Positions 7,965 through 17,214 of a DNA stretch of 56,866 nt are shown in pieces (the first letter of the stretch is position 1; the number at the start of each line of letters is the position of its first letter). Source of the stretch: an uncultured Bacteroidales bacterium. GTDB taxonomy: Bacteria; Bacteroidota; Bacteroidia; Bacteroidales; Bacteroidaceae. Under the pieces are notes generated by a model. It had not been told where the DNA came from. It worked only from the letters and a program-made list of their open reading frames with translations, and ran no database searches. A program made the translations under genes and the position numbers. The stretch covers positions 1-56,866 of the forward strand of contig CADAGO010000014.1 of NCBI GenBank assembly GCA_902787555.1, written 5' to 3'.

Positions 7965-9383
7965 TTATTTATTTGCTGCAGCGTTACGTGCTTCAATTTC
8001 GCGGTTTATTTCATCAAGTTTCTCATCAGTAAGAGGATACTGATAAACAAGATAGCCTACAACGACAAGTAGAATGGCAGGGATGATACATGTGAACCAC
8101 AAGATTGCATTCTGTGCTATTTCAGAATAATTAGCCAATTTTGTATAATATGCATTTACCGGTCCGCTGATAAATGACGCCAGGAATACCACAACAAAGA
8201 TGCCGAGCACGAGCTGTAGGCACTTGTTGGCCTTGAACTCCTGCCACATCTCACCGAATGAAACAGGTTTTTCGGGTGTAGTGGTGATATTCTCCTTACT
8301 GCCTAAGAAGCAAAGAATCAAAAGCACAAAGCCTACGAGGGCAAAAATACATGTAACTGTAAACCATGCATTAGGATCGGTAGGCAGGGCAGACTCCTCG
8401 CTGGCAAAGTTAAAGCCAATCAATCCCATGACCCATGGAGTGATCCAACCTGCAATAGAAAAACCTGCCTTGAAAGCAACACCGGCAAGTGCATTTACTG
8501 TGGCAGCAGGTCTGTTGCCGGTACGATATTCTGCCTCTGTGATTACTTCAGGAACCAATGCCCACATCAATGAACCTACGAGCAGTCCGACTCCTGTCAT
8601 CACCTTGGCAATCTGAATAATTGTATTGCATTGTTCAACATCAAAGAATTTACCGATAATGAACAAAATGGCAAAACCGATTAAGCCGACTGAGAGAAGC
8701 GTATAATACAGTCCTTTCTTACCTAACCATTTCTTCAGAATAGGCAGAGAAGGCAGGATAATGAAAGCAGGAATGGTACCAATAGCCATAAATGTTGCTT
8801 GCTTCCAGTCGATTGCTGAATGAAGGAACATAGCAAGTCCAATTGGGAAACCAGCCTGAACAACAATCTGACCAATATTAGCACATACCATACGTGTAGA
8901 AGTAAGAATCAGCACTTCATCGTTGTCACGTGTCATACTGGCCATAATAGAACCATAAGGTATGTTTACCACTGAATATATCATACTCAGTACAGTGTAA
9001 CTAACTGTAGCATAGACAATCTTCATTGACATAGACCAAGTAGCAGCCTGAGGAAGCATTAATAAGCAGGCAGCAATGGTCAGAGGAATACCTCCATAGA
9101 GCAGATAAGAACGATACTTACCCAACTTTGGATTGCGATTATCAATATAGCGCCCTACAACAGGACTCCAAAAACAGTCGATGAGTCGGACTGCGAGAAT
9201 CAGTCCACCGACAAAGGCTGGGTTAATTTTTAATACTGTGGTAAGATAAATCATTAAGTAACATGCAACCGTCTGGAATATTAAATTCTGTGCCAAGTCG
9301 CCTGTTCCAAAACCGATGCGTTGCATCCAATTCAGCTTGTAAAATCCTTTTGAGCTGTTTGCATTAATTTGATTTGTTTCCAT
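7965..9383 (-). CDS. MFS sugar symporter, GPH (glycoside-pentoside-hexuronide) family
   Basis: 472 residues with about twelve hydrophobic helices. The N-terminus (GFGTGDLAQN), the RLIDCFWSPVVGRYIDN loop after helix 2 and the YRTGNRPAATVNALAGVAFKAG segment are characteristic of GPH cation symporters such as XynP/MelB relatives. It is the first gene of the xylan operon, so the likely cargo is xylo-oligosaccharide or aldouronic acid across the inner membrane. The following genes include one cytoplasmic GH43 able to use such imports. No SusC/SusD pair or hybrid two-component regulator is present in the window. Confidence 0.9.
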   Translation of the reverse strand: METNQINANSSKGFYKLNWMQRIGFGTGDLAQNLIFQTVACYLMIYLTTVLKINPAFVGGLILAVRLIDCFWSPVVGRYIDNRNPKLGKYRSYLLYGGIPLTIAACLLMLPQAATWSMSMKIVYATVSYTVLSMIYSVVNIPYGSIMASMTRDNDEVLILTSTRMVCANIGQIVVQAGFPIGLAMFLHSAIDWKQATFMAIGTIPAFIILPSLPILKKWLGKKGLYYTLLSVGLIGFAILFIIGKFFDVEQCNTIIQIAKVMTGVGLLVGSLMWALVPEVITEAEYRTGNRPAATVNALAGVAFKAGFSIAGWITPWVMGLIGFNFASEESALPTDPNAWFTVTCIFALVGFVLLILCFLGSKENITTTPEKPVSFGEMWQEFKANKCLQLVLGIFVVVFLASFISGPVNAYYTKLANYSEIAQNAILWFTCIIPAILLVVVGYLVYQYPLTDEKLDEINREIEARNAAANK

Positions 9384-9424
9384 GTGAAATTGATGATTAT
9401 TTGATTTGTATTAATTTCAGTTTG

Positions 9425-9432
9425 CAAAGTAA
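9425..9432 (-). promoter_or_regulatory. Probable -7 element of the xylan operon
   Basis: On the minus strand TTACTTTGC lies 42 bases before the symporter start; it fits TAnnTTTG except at the second base. No clear TTTG -33 box is seen at the expected distance. A 16-base sequence at 9476-9491 upstream also occurs at 36987-37002 near another promoter and could be a shared regulator site. Confidence 0.35.
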
Positions 9433-9506
9433 CTTTTTTTCTTTAGAAAAACATTGCTGAAATGTTAATTCTTTTTGCAGATTTGTAACATCGTGCCATA
9501 AAACTG

Positions 9507-10571
9507 CTATTTCTCCGATAAAACGGCTGGTTTTTTATGGAATCGCCCACTCAACCACGGGATTTTTTCAACATATGGGACCAACCATGCACATATAACG
9601 AAAGTGAGTATCGTCATGATAATCAGGTCGTCAACTTTCCCTTTGATTGAATGAACATGAGCCGATCGTAACATCTTATAGAACGTGAGCACTGGATAAT
9701 GTGCTACAAAGAACACCATGGAGTGCTGACCAATATAATTGACAATGGGAACGCGAGGAAAGTGGAATGATAGGAAAAGACCTGACAATCCACAACTCGA
9801 AAGTATCAGTTTCGTAAACAAGATGGGGAAATTGCCTTCCCATTCGTTCGAACTCATCGTATATTCACTGCTGTCAACAATGTTCAATATGATGAATGCC
9901 AAAATCATGATACTTGAAAGGACAATCATCTTGCGAGGACGGAGACGTTCGATAGCGACCCTCCATACTCTACCTAAGAAAAACAGGAAGATGCCCCAGA
10001 ACACATTATTAAGATTCAGCCATAACGGATTACCCTGCTCATAGAGAAGATAGCTGACAAATGGGAACAAAAAGACAAGCCAGTGTATCTTGATACGAAA
10101 ACTACGGTTGTGAGTTATCGGGAAAGCAATCGATGGACACTTACTGAACAGATGCATCGCGATATAAGCCACAAAGAACGAGAACAAGAACCAGCATGGT
10201 CCATTACCGTAGAAGCCACTGGTGCTCCATATATGTGACAGGGTTACACTTTTGACCATTACATTTCTTGGATCCAAAATGAACCAAGCGAACGTAAAAT
10301 ACACTAAGCACCCAATGAACCCCCAAACAAAATAAGGAATCATTAACTGCCTGAATTTCTTTTTGGTAAACTCCCATGAGTTACCATCTACAGTCTTGTT
10401 GAAATAGCCGGCTTTGAAAAAGAAGAACGACATAAAGAAAAACGTCCAATGCATTACGATTGTCCACCCCTCCTCTTCGGCCATGTAGCAGAATCCTGTA
10501 ATGTGGTAGAGAATCATTCTGATGATACAGATGCCACAAAGAAAGTCAAATGCATGATTACGTTCTTTCAT
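9507..10571 (-). CDS. Acyltransferase 3 family membrane protein
   Basis: 354 residues, highly hydrophobic, with about ten predicted membrane helices. The N-terminus has the family arrangement of a charged start (ERNHAFDFLCG), then ICIIRMILYHI with the Arg and His expected for acyltransferase 3, then FFFFKAGYF and LIPYFVWG. Such proteins O-acetylate or otherwise acylate sugars of cell-surface polymers at the inner membrane. It starts 20 bp after the glycyl-radical activase and may be the last gene of that operon, although nothing links it to hydroxyproline metabolism. The substrate is unknown. Confidence 0.8.
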   Translation of the reverse strand: MKERNHAFDFLCGICIIRMILYHITGFCYMAEEEGWTIVMHWTFFFMSFFFFKAGYFNKTVDGNSWEFTKKKFRQLMIPYFVWGFIGCLVYFTFAWFILDPRNVMVKSVTLSHIWSTSGFYGNGPCWFLFSFFVAYIAMHLFSKCPSIAFPITHNRSFRIKIHWLVFLFPFVSYLLYEQGNPLWLNLNNVFWGIFLFFLGRVWRVAIERLRPRKMIVLSSIMILAFIILNIVDSSEYTMSSNEWEGNFPILFTKLILSSCGLSGLFLSFHFPRVPIVNYIGQHSMVFFVAHYPVLTFYKMLRSAHVHSIKGKVDDLIIMTILTFVICAWLVPYVEKIPWLSGRFHKKPAVLSEK

Positions 10572-10591
10572 ACTACGCTTGTATTGCTTAT

Positions 10592-11500
10592 TTATCCACC
10601 TATCGTTGCCTTGATGCCATATTGCTCGAACTGTGCTACACAGCGTTGCTGTGTTTCCTGCGACGGAGCAGCCATCGGAATCGAATCAGGATTATACTGC
10701 GTTCCCAATTTTTCATGCTTCCCTTTGCCAATATCATGATAGGGCAACAGATTGACAACCTTGCGTTTCCAGGGAATAGAAGAAAGAAAACGTGCGGATT
10801 CATCGATATTCCTATCATCTGCATTCACTCCTTCAATCAGCGGAATACGGACGAAGAAATCACAACCATTCTCGGCAATCATACGGATGTTGGCAAGAAT
10901 GGTTTCATTGGGGACCCCTGTAAAGAACTTATGCCGCTCTGAATCCATCAGTTTCAAATCGACAAGGAACAATTCACAATTAGCTGCTATCTCTGCAACT
11001 ATCTTAGCACTGGAGAACAAAGTCGTGTCAACTGCCCGATGAAATCGGCGTTTTTTCAATTCTTGAAGCAATTCAAGGGTGTACTGACTGTGCATCAAAG
11101 GTTCGCCTCCACAGATAGTGACACCACCACCGCTGTCTTCCATCACTTGGCGTTCTTTTTCAATGACTGACATCAGTTCATCCATCTTCCACTCTTTTCC
11201 GCCAAACTTCATGGCAAGCGAAGGACAAACATCAGCACATTGTTGACACAGTACACACTTGCTTTCATCTGCTTTGATACCATCAGAAGTAAGTGTCAGG
11301 ACATCATGTTTACACACTTCTATACAACTCTTGCATCCTATACACTTCGACTTGGTGTACATCCGTTGAGGTTTGGTGTCCAGACCCTCTGGATTATGGC
11401 ACCACACACACCTCAGCGGGCATCCTTTCAGAAAGATGGTGGTCCTGATTCCAGGACCATCATTCACTGAATAACGCTTTATGTCGAAAATCAACGCCAT
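10592..11500 (-). CDS. Glycyl-radical enzyme activase (radical SAM, two extra 4Fe-4S clusters)
   Basis: 302 residues. The radical-SAM cluster motif CxxxCxxC is Cys27, Cys31 and Cys34 (GCPLRCVWC). An inserted ferredoxin-like domain carries two further Cys4 sets at 53/56/59/63 and 82/85/88/92, as in activases of the non-PFL glycyl-radical enzymes. GGGVTICGGEPL is the SAM-binding GGE region. It generates a 5'-deoxyadenosyl radical that abstracts hydrogen from the glycine of its partner. Its start overlaps the stop of the glycyl-radical enzyme gene by one base (TAATG), so they are translationally coupled and the partner is the enzyme at 11500-13899. Confidence 0.95.
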   Translation of the reverse strand: MALIFDIKRYSVNDGPGIRTTIFLKGCPLRCVWCHNPEGLDTKPQRMYTKSKCIGCKSCIEVCKHDVLTLTSDGIKADESKCVLCQQCADVCPSLAMKFGGKEWKMDELMSVIEKERQVMEDSGGGVTICGGEPLMHSQYTLELLQELKKRRFHRAVDTTLFSSAKIVAEIAANCELFLVDLKLMDSERHKFFTGVPNETILANIRMIAENGCDFFVRIPLIEGVNADDRNIDESARFLSSIPWKRKVVNLLPYHDIGKGKHEKLGTQYNPDSIPMAAPSQETQQRCVAQFEQYGIKATIGG

Positions 11501-13899
11501 TAGAGTTCGTCGTTTTCCGTTCTGGCGATGACTTCGTTCTGCAACTGCAGGTTCATATCGTTGAAATAATCAGAATAGCCAGCCATACGCACCAACAAGT
11601 CTTTATAATCATCTGGATTTGCCTGAGCATCCAATAGCGTCTGGGTATCTACGATGTTGAACTGGACATGATGCCCTCCGTAAGCAAAATATGTACGGAT
11701 GAGTGAAGCAAACTTCTTCAAGTCATCATCACGTTGCAACAATTTAGGTACAAATCGCAGATTCAACAACGTGCCGCCGCTCTTTGTGTGATCAAGCTTA
11801 CCTAATGATTTGATAACACAGGTAGGACCATTCGAATCACCTCCATGAGAAGGAGAAGTGCCGTCGCTGATAGCAAAATGTGCCAATCGGCCATTAGGAG
11901 TAGCACAACATACAGAGCCAAAATAATTGTGACATGTGGTGCTGAGCATATTCAGATAGGTCTTTCCTCCACGAGTGTTTGGATGTCCCTCAATAGCACC
12001 TACCAAGTCGTTGTAAACACGAACAGCTATATCATCAGCCGCATCATCATCATTGCCGAAGAATGGAGTGTGGTTGCGAATATACAAGCGCATCTTCTCT
12101 TCTCCCTCAAAGTTTTTGTCAACAGCTTTCAGCAGTTCGTCCATTGTGTATCGTTTATCTTCAAATACGTGCTTCTTGATGGTAGAAAGACTATCTGTAA
12201 TCGTTCCTAATCCTGTGCACTGAATGTATTGAGTGTTGTAGCGAGCACCACCGCTGTAATAGTCTTTTCCGTTTTTTATGCAATCATCGATAAACAAACT
12301 GAGGAATGTAGCAGGTGCATAGAGCGAGAACATACGTTCGATGTAGTTGTTTACCGCGAGCTTCATGTTAACGAAATAAACCATCTGCTTTTTCCATGCA
12401 TCATAGAGTTCCTCGTATGTCTTGAAGTTACGAGGATCGCCTGTTTCCAATCCAAGTTTCTTGCCTGAGTTGGGATCCACACCATTATGCAGGGTTATTT
12501 CCAAAATCTTTGGTGTGTTGAGATAACCTGTCAGCAGATAAGCTTCCTTGCCGAATGCACCTACCTCGATACATCCGGAGCAACCGCCTTCACGTGCATC
12601 TTCTAATGATTTGCCTTGGCGCACCAACTCCTGAACATAGACATCAGGATTGAATACTGATGGGTATCCGTTTCCCTCGCGGATGACTCGACAACCTGCC
12701 AACAGGAAGTCATCGTTGGTTACCTTGCTGATATGAATGGACAATCCTGGTTGCAATTCATGCAACTCTTCCTGAATCTCCAAGATCATATACGACAACT
12801 CATTCGAAGCATCGTTACCTTCTTTATCGATACCACCGATATTGATATTCGTGAAGTCATTATAGGTACCTGACTCCAATGCGGTGATACCTACCTTTGG
12901 AGGTGCAGGCTGGTTGTTGAACTTAATCCATAGGCACGACAACAACTCTTTCGCCTTATCACGTGTCAGAGTACCATTTTCTATCCCCTTCTCATAAAAA
13001 GGACGCAGATGTTGGTCAATATGTCCTGGGTTCATGCTGTCCCATCCATTAAGTTCAGTCACGGTTCCCAGATGCACAAACCAATACATCTGAATGGCTT
13101 CCCACATATCTCGGGGGGCATGTGCAGGCACCCATCGGCACACTTCGGCTATCTTTTCCAATTCTGCCTTCCGCTCAGGATTGCTGCATTCACGAGCTTT
13201 TTGCTCTGCTAGTTCTGCATGACGTTCTGCAAACAGGATAGCAGCATCACAACTGATGGACATTGCAGTCAGTTCATGCTCCTTGTCTGTTGCCTGTGGA
13301 TCATTGATATAATCCAATGAAGCAATCTCGTCAGCGATGATTTGTTTCACATCCAACAAACCGCGATGATACATCTTGCCGTCCATTGCTGTGTGTCCTG
13401 CTGCTCGCTGTTCCATGAACTCAGTGAATACGCCATTGTGATAGGCTTCTTCCCATTCTTTGCTTACATGGTTGAAGATTCGTTCGCGCTGTGTCTTTCC
13501 CTTCCAAAAAGGAATCACGACCCGTTCATACGTATCGATATCTTCTTGACTGATATAGTAGGGCTGCAACTCACGTGTATTTAATACATGTAGGTCTTCC
13601 ACACTATGACAAGTCAGTTCGGGGAATGTAGGTACAGCCTTAGGTACAGGACCGCGCTCACCTACAATCAGCTCATCGTCGCCAATATATATCGTCTTTT
13701 TCTTACAAATCTCGTAGAAGTTACGTGCTCGTAACACTGCAATCGGCATTTTTCCTTCATTCTCTTTATAGAAGGCTGTTTCAATCAGTGCACGTTCGAT
13801 TGTCAAGGTAGCAGGAGTGTTCAAACTCTGTTCATGAAGTCGCTTGATGCGTTCGTTCATGCCACCATTGTTTTCTGGATACTTAATGGGAAAATTCAT
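11500..13899 (-). CDS. hypD: Glycyl-radical dehydratase, probable trans-4-hydroxy-L-proline dehydratase
   Basis: 799 residues of the pyruvate formate-lyase-like superfamily. The glycyl radical is Gly774 in RMAGYSDYF and the thiyl radical is Cys443 in SGCIEVG, with Glu445 two residues on. Residues I recall from the Clostridioides difficile HypD structure (F152, H160, D278, S334, D339, F340, C434, E436, Y450, T645, G765) all find the same amino acid here at a constant +9 offset (F161, H169, D287, S343, D348, F349, C443, E445, Y459, T654, G774). That predicts dehydration of trans-4-hydroxy-L-proline to 1-pyrroline-5-carboxylate. The activase follows directly. No proC is nearby. The symbol here means the hydroxyproline enzyme, not hydrogenase maturation HypD. 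Confidence 0.85.
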   Translation of the reverse strand: MNFPIKYPENNGGMNERIKRLHEQSLNTPATLTIERALIETAFYKENEGKMPIAVLRARNFYEICKKKTIYIGDDELIVGERGPVPKAVPTFPELTCHSVEDLHVLNTRELQPYYISQEDIDTYERVVIPFWKGKTQRERIFNHVSKEWEEAYHNGVFTEFMEQRAAGHTAMDGKMYHRGLLDVKQIIADEIASLDYINDPQATDKEHELTAMSISCDAAILFAERHAELAEQKARECSNPERKAELEKIAEVCRWVPAHAPRDMWEAIQMYWFVHLGTVTELNGWDSMNPGHIDQHLRPFYEKGIENGTLTRDKAKELLSCLWIKFNNQPAPPKVGITALESGTYNDFTNINIGGIDKEGNDASNELSYMILEIQEELHELQPGLSIHISKVTNDDFLLAGCRVIREGNGYPSVFNPDVYVQELVRQGKSLEDAREGGCSGCIEVGAFGKEAYLLTGYLNTPKILEITLHNGVDPNSGKKLGLETGDPRNFKTYEELYDAWKKQMVYFVNMKLAVNNYIERMFSLYAPATFLSLFIDDCIKNGKDYYSGGARYNTQYIQCTGLGTITDSLSTIKKHVFEDKRYTMDELLKAVDKNFEGEEKMRLYIRNHTPFFGNDDDAADDIAVRVYNDLVGAIEGHPNTRGGKTYLNMLSTTCHNYFGSVCCATPNGRLAHFAISDGTSPSHGGDSNGPTCVIKSLGKLDHTKSGGTLLNLRFVPKLLQRDDDLKKFASLIRTYFAYGGHHVQFNIVDTQTLLDAQANPDDYKDLLVRMAGYSDYFNDMNLQLQNEVIARTENDEL

Positions 13900-13915
13900 A
13901 GTGTAATTAGTTCTT

Positions 13916-15508
13916 TTATTGTTTTTTGTCTAATGCATGTTTCTCGTAATCTACCGTAAAGTGCAAACCACGACTCTCTTTACGCTCCAAAGCCTGACGA
14001 GTAATCAGATAACCTACGTTAATCATATTACGCAGTTCGCAGATATCTCTCGTGGGCTTTACGCGCTTAAACAGATGTTCTGTTTCTTCATAGAGTAAGT
14101 CAAGACGTTCCCAAGCACGATGCAGACGCAGGTCACTACGAACGATACCTACATAAGTTGACATAATCTGTCCCACCTCTTTCACGTCTTGTGCAATCAA
14201 CACCTTCTCTTCGTTGGTCATCGTGCCTTCATCGTTCCAGGCAGGTATCTTTGTATTAAATGTATAGTTATCGATGACTTCCAAAGAGTGCTTAGCTGCC
14301 TTGTCGGCATATACCACAGCCTCGATGAGTGAATTGCTAGCCAAACGGTTGCCACCATGCAGACCTGTACATGAACACTCTCCGAGTGCATAAAGCCTAC
14401 GGATACTGGTTTGACCATCGAGGTTCACCTGAATGCCACCACACATGTAGTGCGCACTTGGACAAACAGGGATATACTCTTTCGTGATGTCTATACCTAT
14501 CGACAGACATTTAGCATAGATATTGGGGAAATGATGTTTGGTTTCCTCTGGGTCTTTATGTGTCACATCCAGACATACATGATCCAAACCATGAATCTTC
14601 ATCTCCTTATCGATAGCACGAGCTACAATGTCACGTGGAGCCAGACTCAATCGTTCGTCATATTTCTGCATAAACTCCTCTCCGTTTGGAAGTCGGAGGA
14701 TACCTCCATAACCACGCATCGCCTCTGTGATGAGGTAAGCTGGATGGGTCTCTTTAGGGTTATAGAGTACAGTTGGGTGGAACTGTACGAATTCCATATC
14801 CTTCACCTTTCCCTTTGCACGATACACCATAGCGATTCCGTCTCCCGTTGCTATATTCGGATTAGAAGTCGTCGCATAAATGGCTCCTGTACCTCCTGTT
14901 GCCATCACTGTTACTTTTGAGAGGAATGTATCTACCTTTCCTGTATTCGGATTGAGGATGTATGCTCCATAGCATTCGATATCAGGTGTACGACGTGTGA
15001 CACGGATGCCCAAATGGTGCTGGGTGATGATTTCCACAGCAAAGTGGTTTTCGAAAATCTCAATATCGGGATTACTGCGGATAGCAGCCATTAATCCACG
15101 CTGGATTTCTGCACCCGTATCGTCAGCATGATGCAGAATACGGAACTCTGAGTGTCCGCCTTCTTTATGGAGGTCGAAGCTTCCGTCTTCTTTCTTATCG
15201 AAATTTACTCCCCATTCCACCAGTTCCCGAATACCGTCGGGCGCGTTTCTCACCACTTGCTCCACAGCTTCGCGGTCGCTGATATAGTCGCCCGCAATCA
15301 TGGTGTCTTCAATATGCTTCTCAAAGTTGTCGACCAACATATTGGTCACAGAAGCAATACCCCCTTGCGCCTTCGCTGTGTTGGCTTCTTCAAGGGTGGT
15401 CTTACAGACAATGGCAATCTTACCTTTTTTTGCTCTTGCTACTTTCAGAGCATAACTCATACCAGCTACTCCAGAACCGATAATGAGGAAATCAAATTTT
15501 CGAGTCAT
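13916..15508 (-). CDS. nadB: L-aspartate oxidase (NadB)
   Basis: 530 residues, a flavoprotein that oxidises L-aspartate to iminoaspartate for NAD synthesis; in anaerobes fumarate can serve as electron acceptor. The FAD-binding IIGSGVAGMSYA motif is at about residues 9-20, the active-site EGGHSEFRILHHADDTG motif and the HYMCGGI...GECSCTGLHGGNRLASNSL flavin motif are intact, and there is a C-terminal helical domain (VRSDLRLHRAWERL). It is 21 bp after the outer-membrane barrel gene and 16 bp before the glycyl-radical enzyme, so it is part of one long operon. nadA and nadC are not in the window. Confidence 0.95.
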   Translation of the reverse strand: MTRKFDFLIIGSGVAGMSYALKVARAKKGKIAIVCKTTLEEANTAKAQGGIASVTNMLVDNFEKHIEDTMIAGDYISDREAVEQVVRNAPDGIRELVEWGVNFDKKEDGSFDLHKEGGHSEFRILHHADDTGAEIQRGLMAAIRSNPDIEIFENHFAVEIITQHHLGIRVTRRTPDIECYGAYILNPNTGKVDTFLSKVTVMATGGTGAIYATTSNPNIATGDGIAMVYRAKGKVKDMEFVQFHPTVLYNPKETHPAYLITEAMRGYGGILRLPNGEEFMQKYDERLSLAPRDIVARAIDKEMKIHGLDHVCLDVTHKDPEETKHHFPNIYAKCLSIGIDITKEYIPVCPSAHYMCGGIQVNLDGQTSIRRLYALGECSCTGLHGGNRLASNSLIEAVVYADKAAKHSLEVIDNYTFNTKIPAWNDEGTMTNEEKVLIAQDVKEVGQIMSTYVGIVRSDLRLHRAWERLDLLYEETEHLFKRVKPTRDICELRNMINVGYLITRQALERKESRGLHFTVDYEKHALDKKQ

Positions 15509-15529
15509 ATCAATAGTTTGTTAATGTCG

Positions 15530-17173
15530 TCAGAAGGTAATGGCTGCACCTGCCAGGAAGTTGATACCTGGGGTACGATACATAACATACTGATCATATT
15601 TTTTGTTCAGCAGATTATCTCCTTTCGCATAAAGAGTGAGACGGAAGGGGAATGTATAGCTGATGCTTGCACCAAGATTCACGGTGTTCGGACGTTCATA
15701 GCGGTTTGTCTTCTTCTCGAAAGATTCAAACAGGAAGTCTGCACCGATGGTCAGCTGTTCAATCGGCTTCACCATAAGGTTACAGCCGAGTTCCAACTGT
15801 GGCCTCCATACAATCTTATCCCAATTCGTAGTATTCACACCAGGAATATTTGCTTCGAAATCGGTCGACCATTTGTGATAGCTGGCATCAAGACCTGCCA
15901 TCACTTTGTTCCGATAGTTGTATCTCAGATTTGCATTTGCATAGAAATGTGTTCCGTCAGCAAACATTATCGGGGCATATGTGCAGCTCAGTGCTGGCGA
16001 CATGTTGAAATCAGCTATCTCTGCTCTGTCTTTTGAGATGTCATACCCAGCACTCAGGTCAGCATAAAACCCCTCAAACGGTTTCGTCCGGATACCTCCG
16101 CGTGCTCTCAGTTGGTCAAATTGGTCCCCAAAGTCGGCATCAGCAATGTTCATGCACCAATAAGGTGTCATGTGGGCAAAACGTCTGAAATCGTTACACA
16201 CCCTGCCCCCTTCTGCCTGCAGATAGAGGTCAAAACGAGGATGCAAATGGAAAGTGACATCTACATCTGGCGCCACATTCAAGTCATTATCCACATATAC
16301 TCCAGCCTTTAAATCAATTTCATCGCTCTTCCAATATACATGCGGTGTGAAATCGAATGTTGTGCCATCACCGAACCCCGTCATACTATAATTAGTATAA
16401 TCAATACATGCCTCCAAATCGATGCTGATGTCGTCGTTTAGCTGGTAAGTTGGAGTAAGCGACCCACTGACTCCTACCTCTTTTGCCTGATCGGCCAAAG
16501 ATGTGACATATTTCTGGTTGAACATCGAAAACTCGACTGAGGCTCCAAGTCCAAACTTACCAAAGGAATAAGGAGTGAGTTCGGCACTTAAATCTAACAA
16601 ATCGTTTTGCTGTTTGTCTGTATAGCCCAATCCTCCTACGGGCGACTGATAGTTGAATACATCCGTCCCATAGCAGCCATCGATGCTGAGGATGGCATCC
16701 GTATCAAAACGGTGCTCATAGCCGGCTTTCAGACGGTTGGTAAAGAAGCGGTTGTCCCATTTCCGATTACCCGTGATATGATCCACCTCGCTATTGTGGC
16801 CTCTCGAAAAGAATTCCAGATTCAACTCATCGTTGTCAGACAAGTCTAATCCGTATGCCACACGTCCAAATATATTATTGTCTATTCCGTAAGCAGCTGT
16901 GGCAAATCCCTTCTTATCACTGCGTATCAGCTGTTCATTCTTGGCTGCCCACATCGGTTGGAACACATAGTTTGTCGTCGGAATCGCTGCTGTGGTGTAG
17001 TTCACATTATAGTGACTTACCTGTGGTTGCTCAATCTCAGGCAGTGTATTGATTTTGTTGGCATCCTTTACCACTGGGCGGTAGTTATTTTCCACTTCCA
17101 CCACATTATCCATCTGGGCGAATGCTGTAGCCGACACGATGGAAGCCAATCCTATGAATATTGTTTTTCTCAT
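15530..17173 (-). CDS. Outer-membrane beta-barrel protein, plugless TonB-receptor-like
   Basis: 547 residues. Signal peptide about 1-19 (ending ATAFAQ). A short periplasmic N-terminus (EVENNYRPVVKDANKINTLPE) is followed by alternating amphipathic strands through to a terminal Phe (LAGAAITF). The LYAKGDNLLNKKYDQY segment before the last strand is the usual end of TonB-dependent receptors, but there is no plug domain and no TonB box. It lies 41 bp after a large TPR protein with which it probably functions at the outer membrane. The cargo is unknown. Confidence 0.75.
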   Translation of the reverse strand: MRKTIFIGLASIVSATAFAQMDNVVEVENNYRPVVKDANKINTLPEIEQPQVSHYNVNYTTAAIPTTNYVFQPMWAAKNEQLIRSDKKGFATAAYGIDNNIFGRVAYGLDLSDNDELNLEFFSRGHNSEVDHITGNRKWDNRFFTNRLKAGYEHRFDTDAILSIDGCYGTDVFNYQSPVGGLGYTDKQQNDLLDLSAELTPYSFGKFGLGASVEFSMFNQKYVTSLADQAKEVGVSGSLTPTYQLNDDISIDLEACIDYTNYSMTGFGDGTTFDFTPHVYWKSDEIDLKAGVYVDNDLNVAPDVDVTFHLHPRFDLYLQAEGGRVCNDFRRFAHMTPYWCMNIADADFGDQFDQLRARGGIRTKPFEGFYADLSAGYDISKDRAEIADFNMSPALSCTYAPIMFADGTHFYANANLRYNYRNKVMAGLDASYHKWSTDFEANIPGVNTTNWDKIVWRPQLELGCNLMVKPIEQLTIGADFLFESFEKKTNRYERPNTVNLGASISYTFPFRLTLYAKGDNLLNKKYDQYVMYRTPGINFLAGAAITF

Positions 17174-17214
17174 CTTTTTTATTCTTCTAAAGCCTAACGT
17201 CTAAAAACTAACAC

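Noticed and set aside
11500-13899. Pyruvate formate-lyase or choline trimethylamine-lyase
   Set aside because: PFL needs adjacent Cys-Cys and choline lyase a GCVEP-type motif; this enzyme has SGCIEVG and the HypD residue set.
14411-16036. Two long plus-strand open frames (169 and 294 codons)
   Set aside because: Antisense to nadB and the barrel gene, both well supported; the translations are Cys/His-rich without domain structure.
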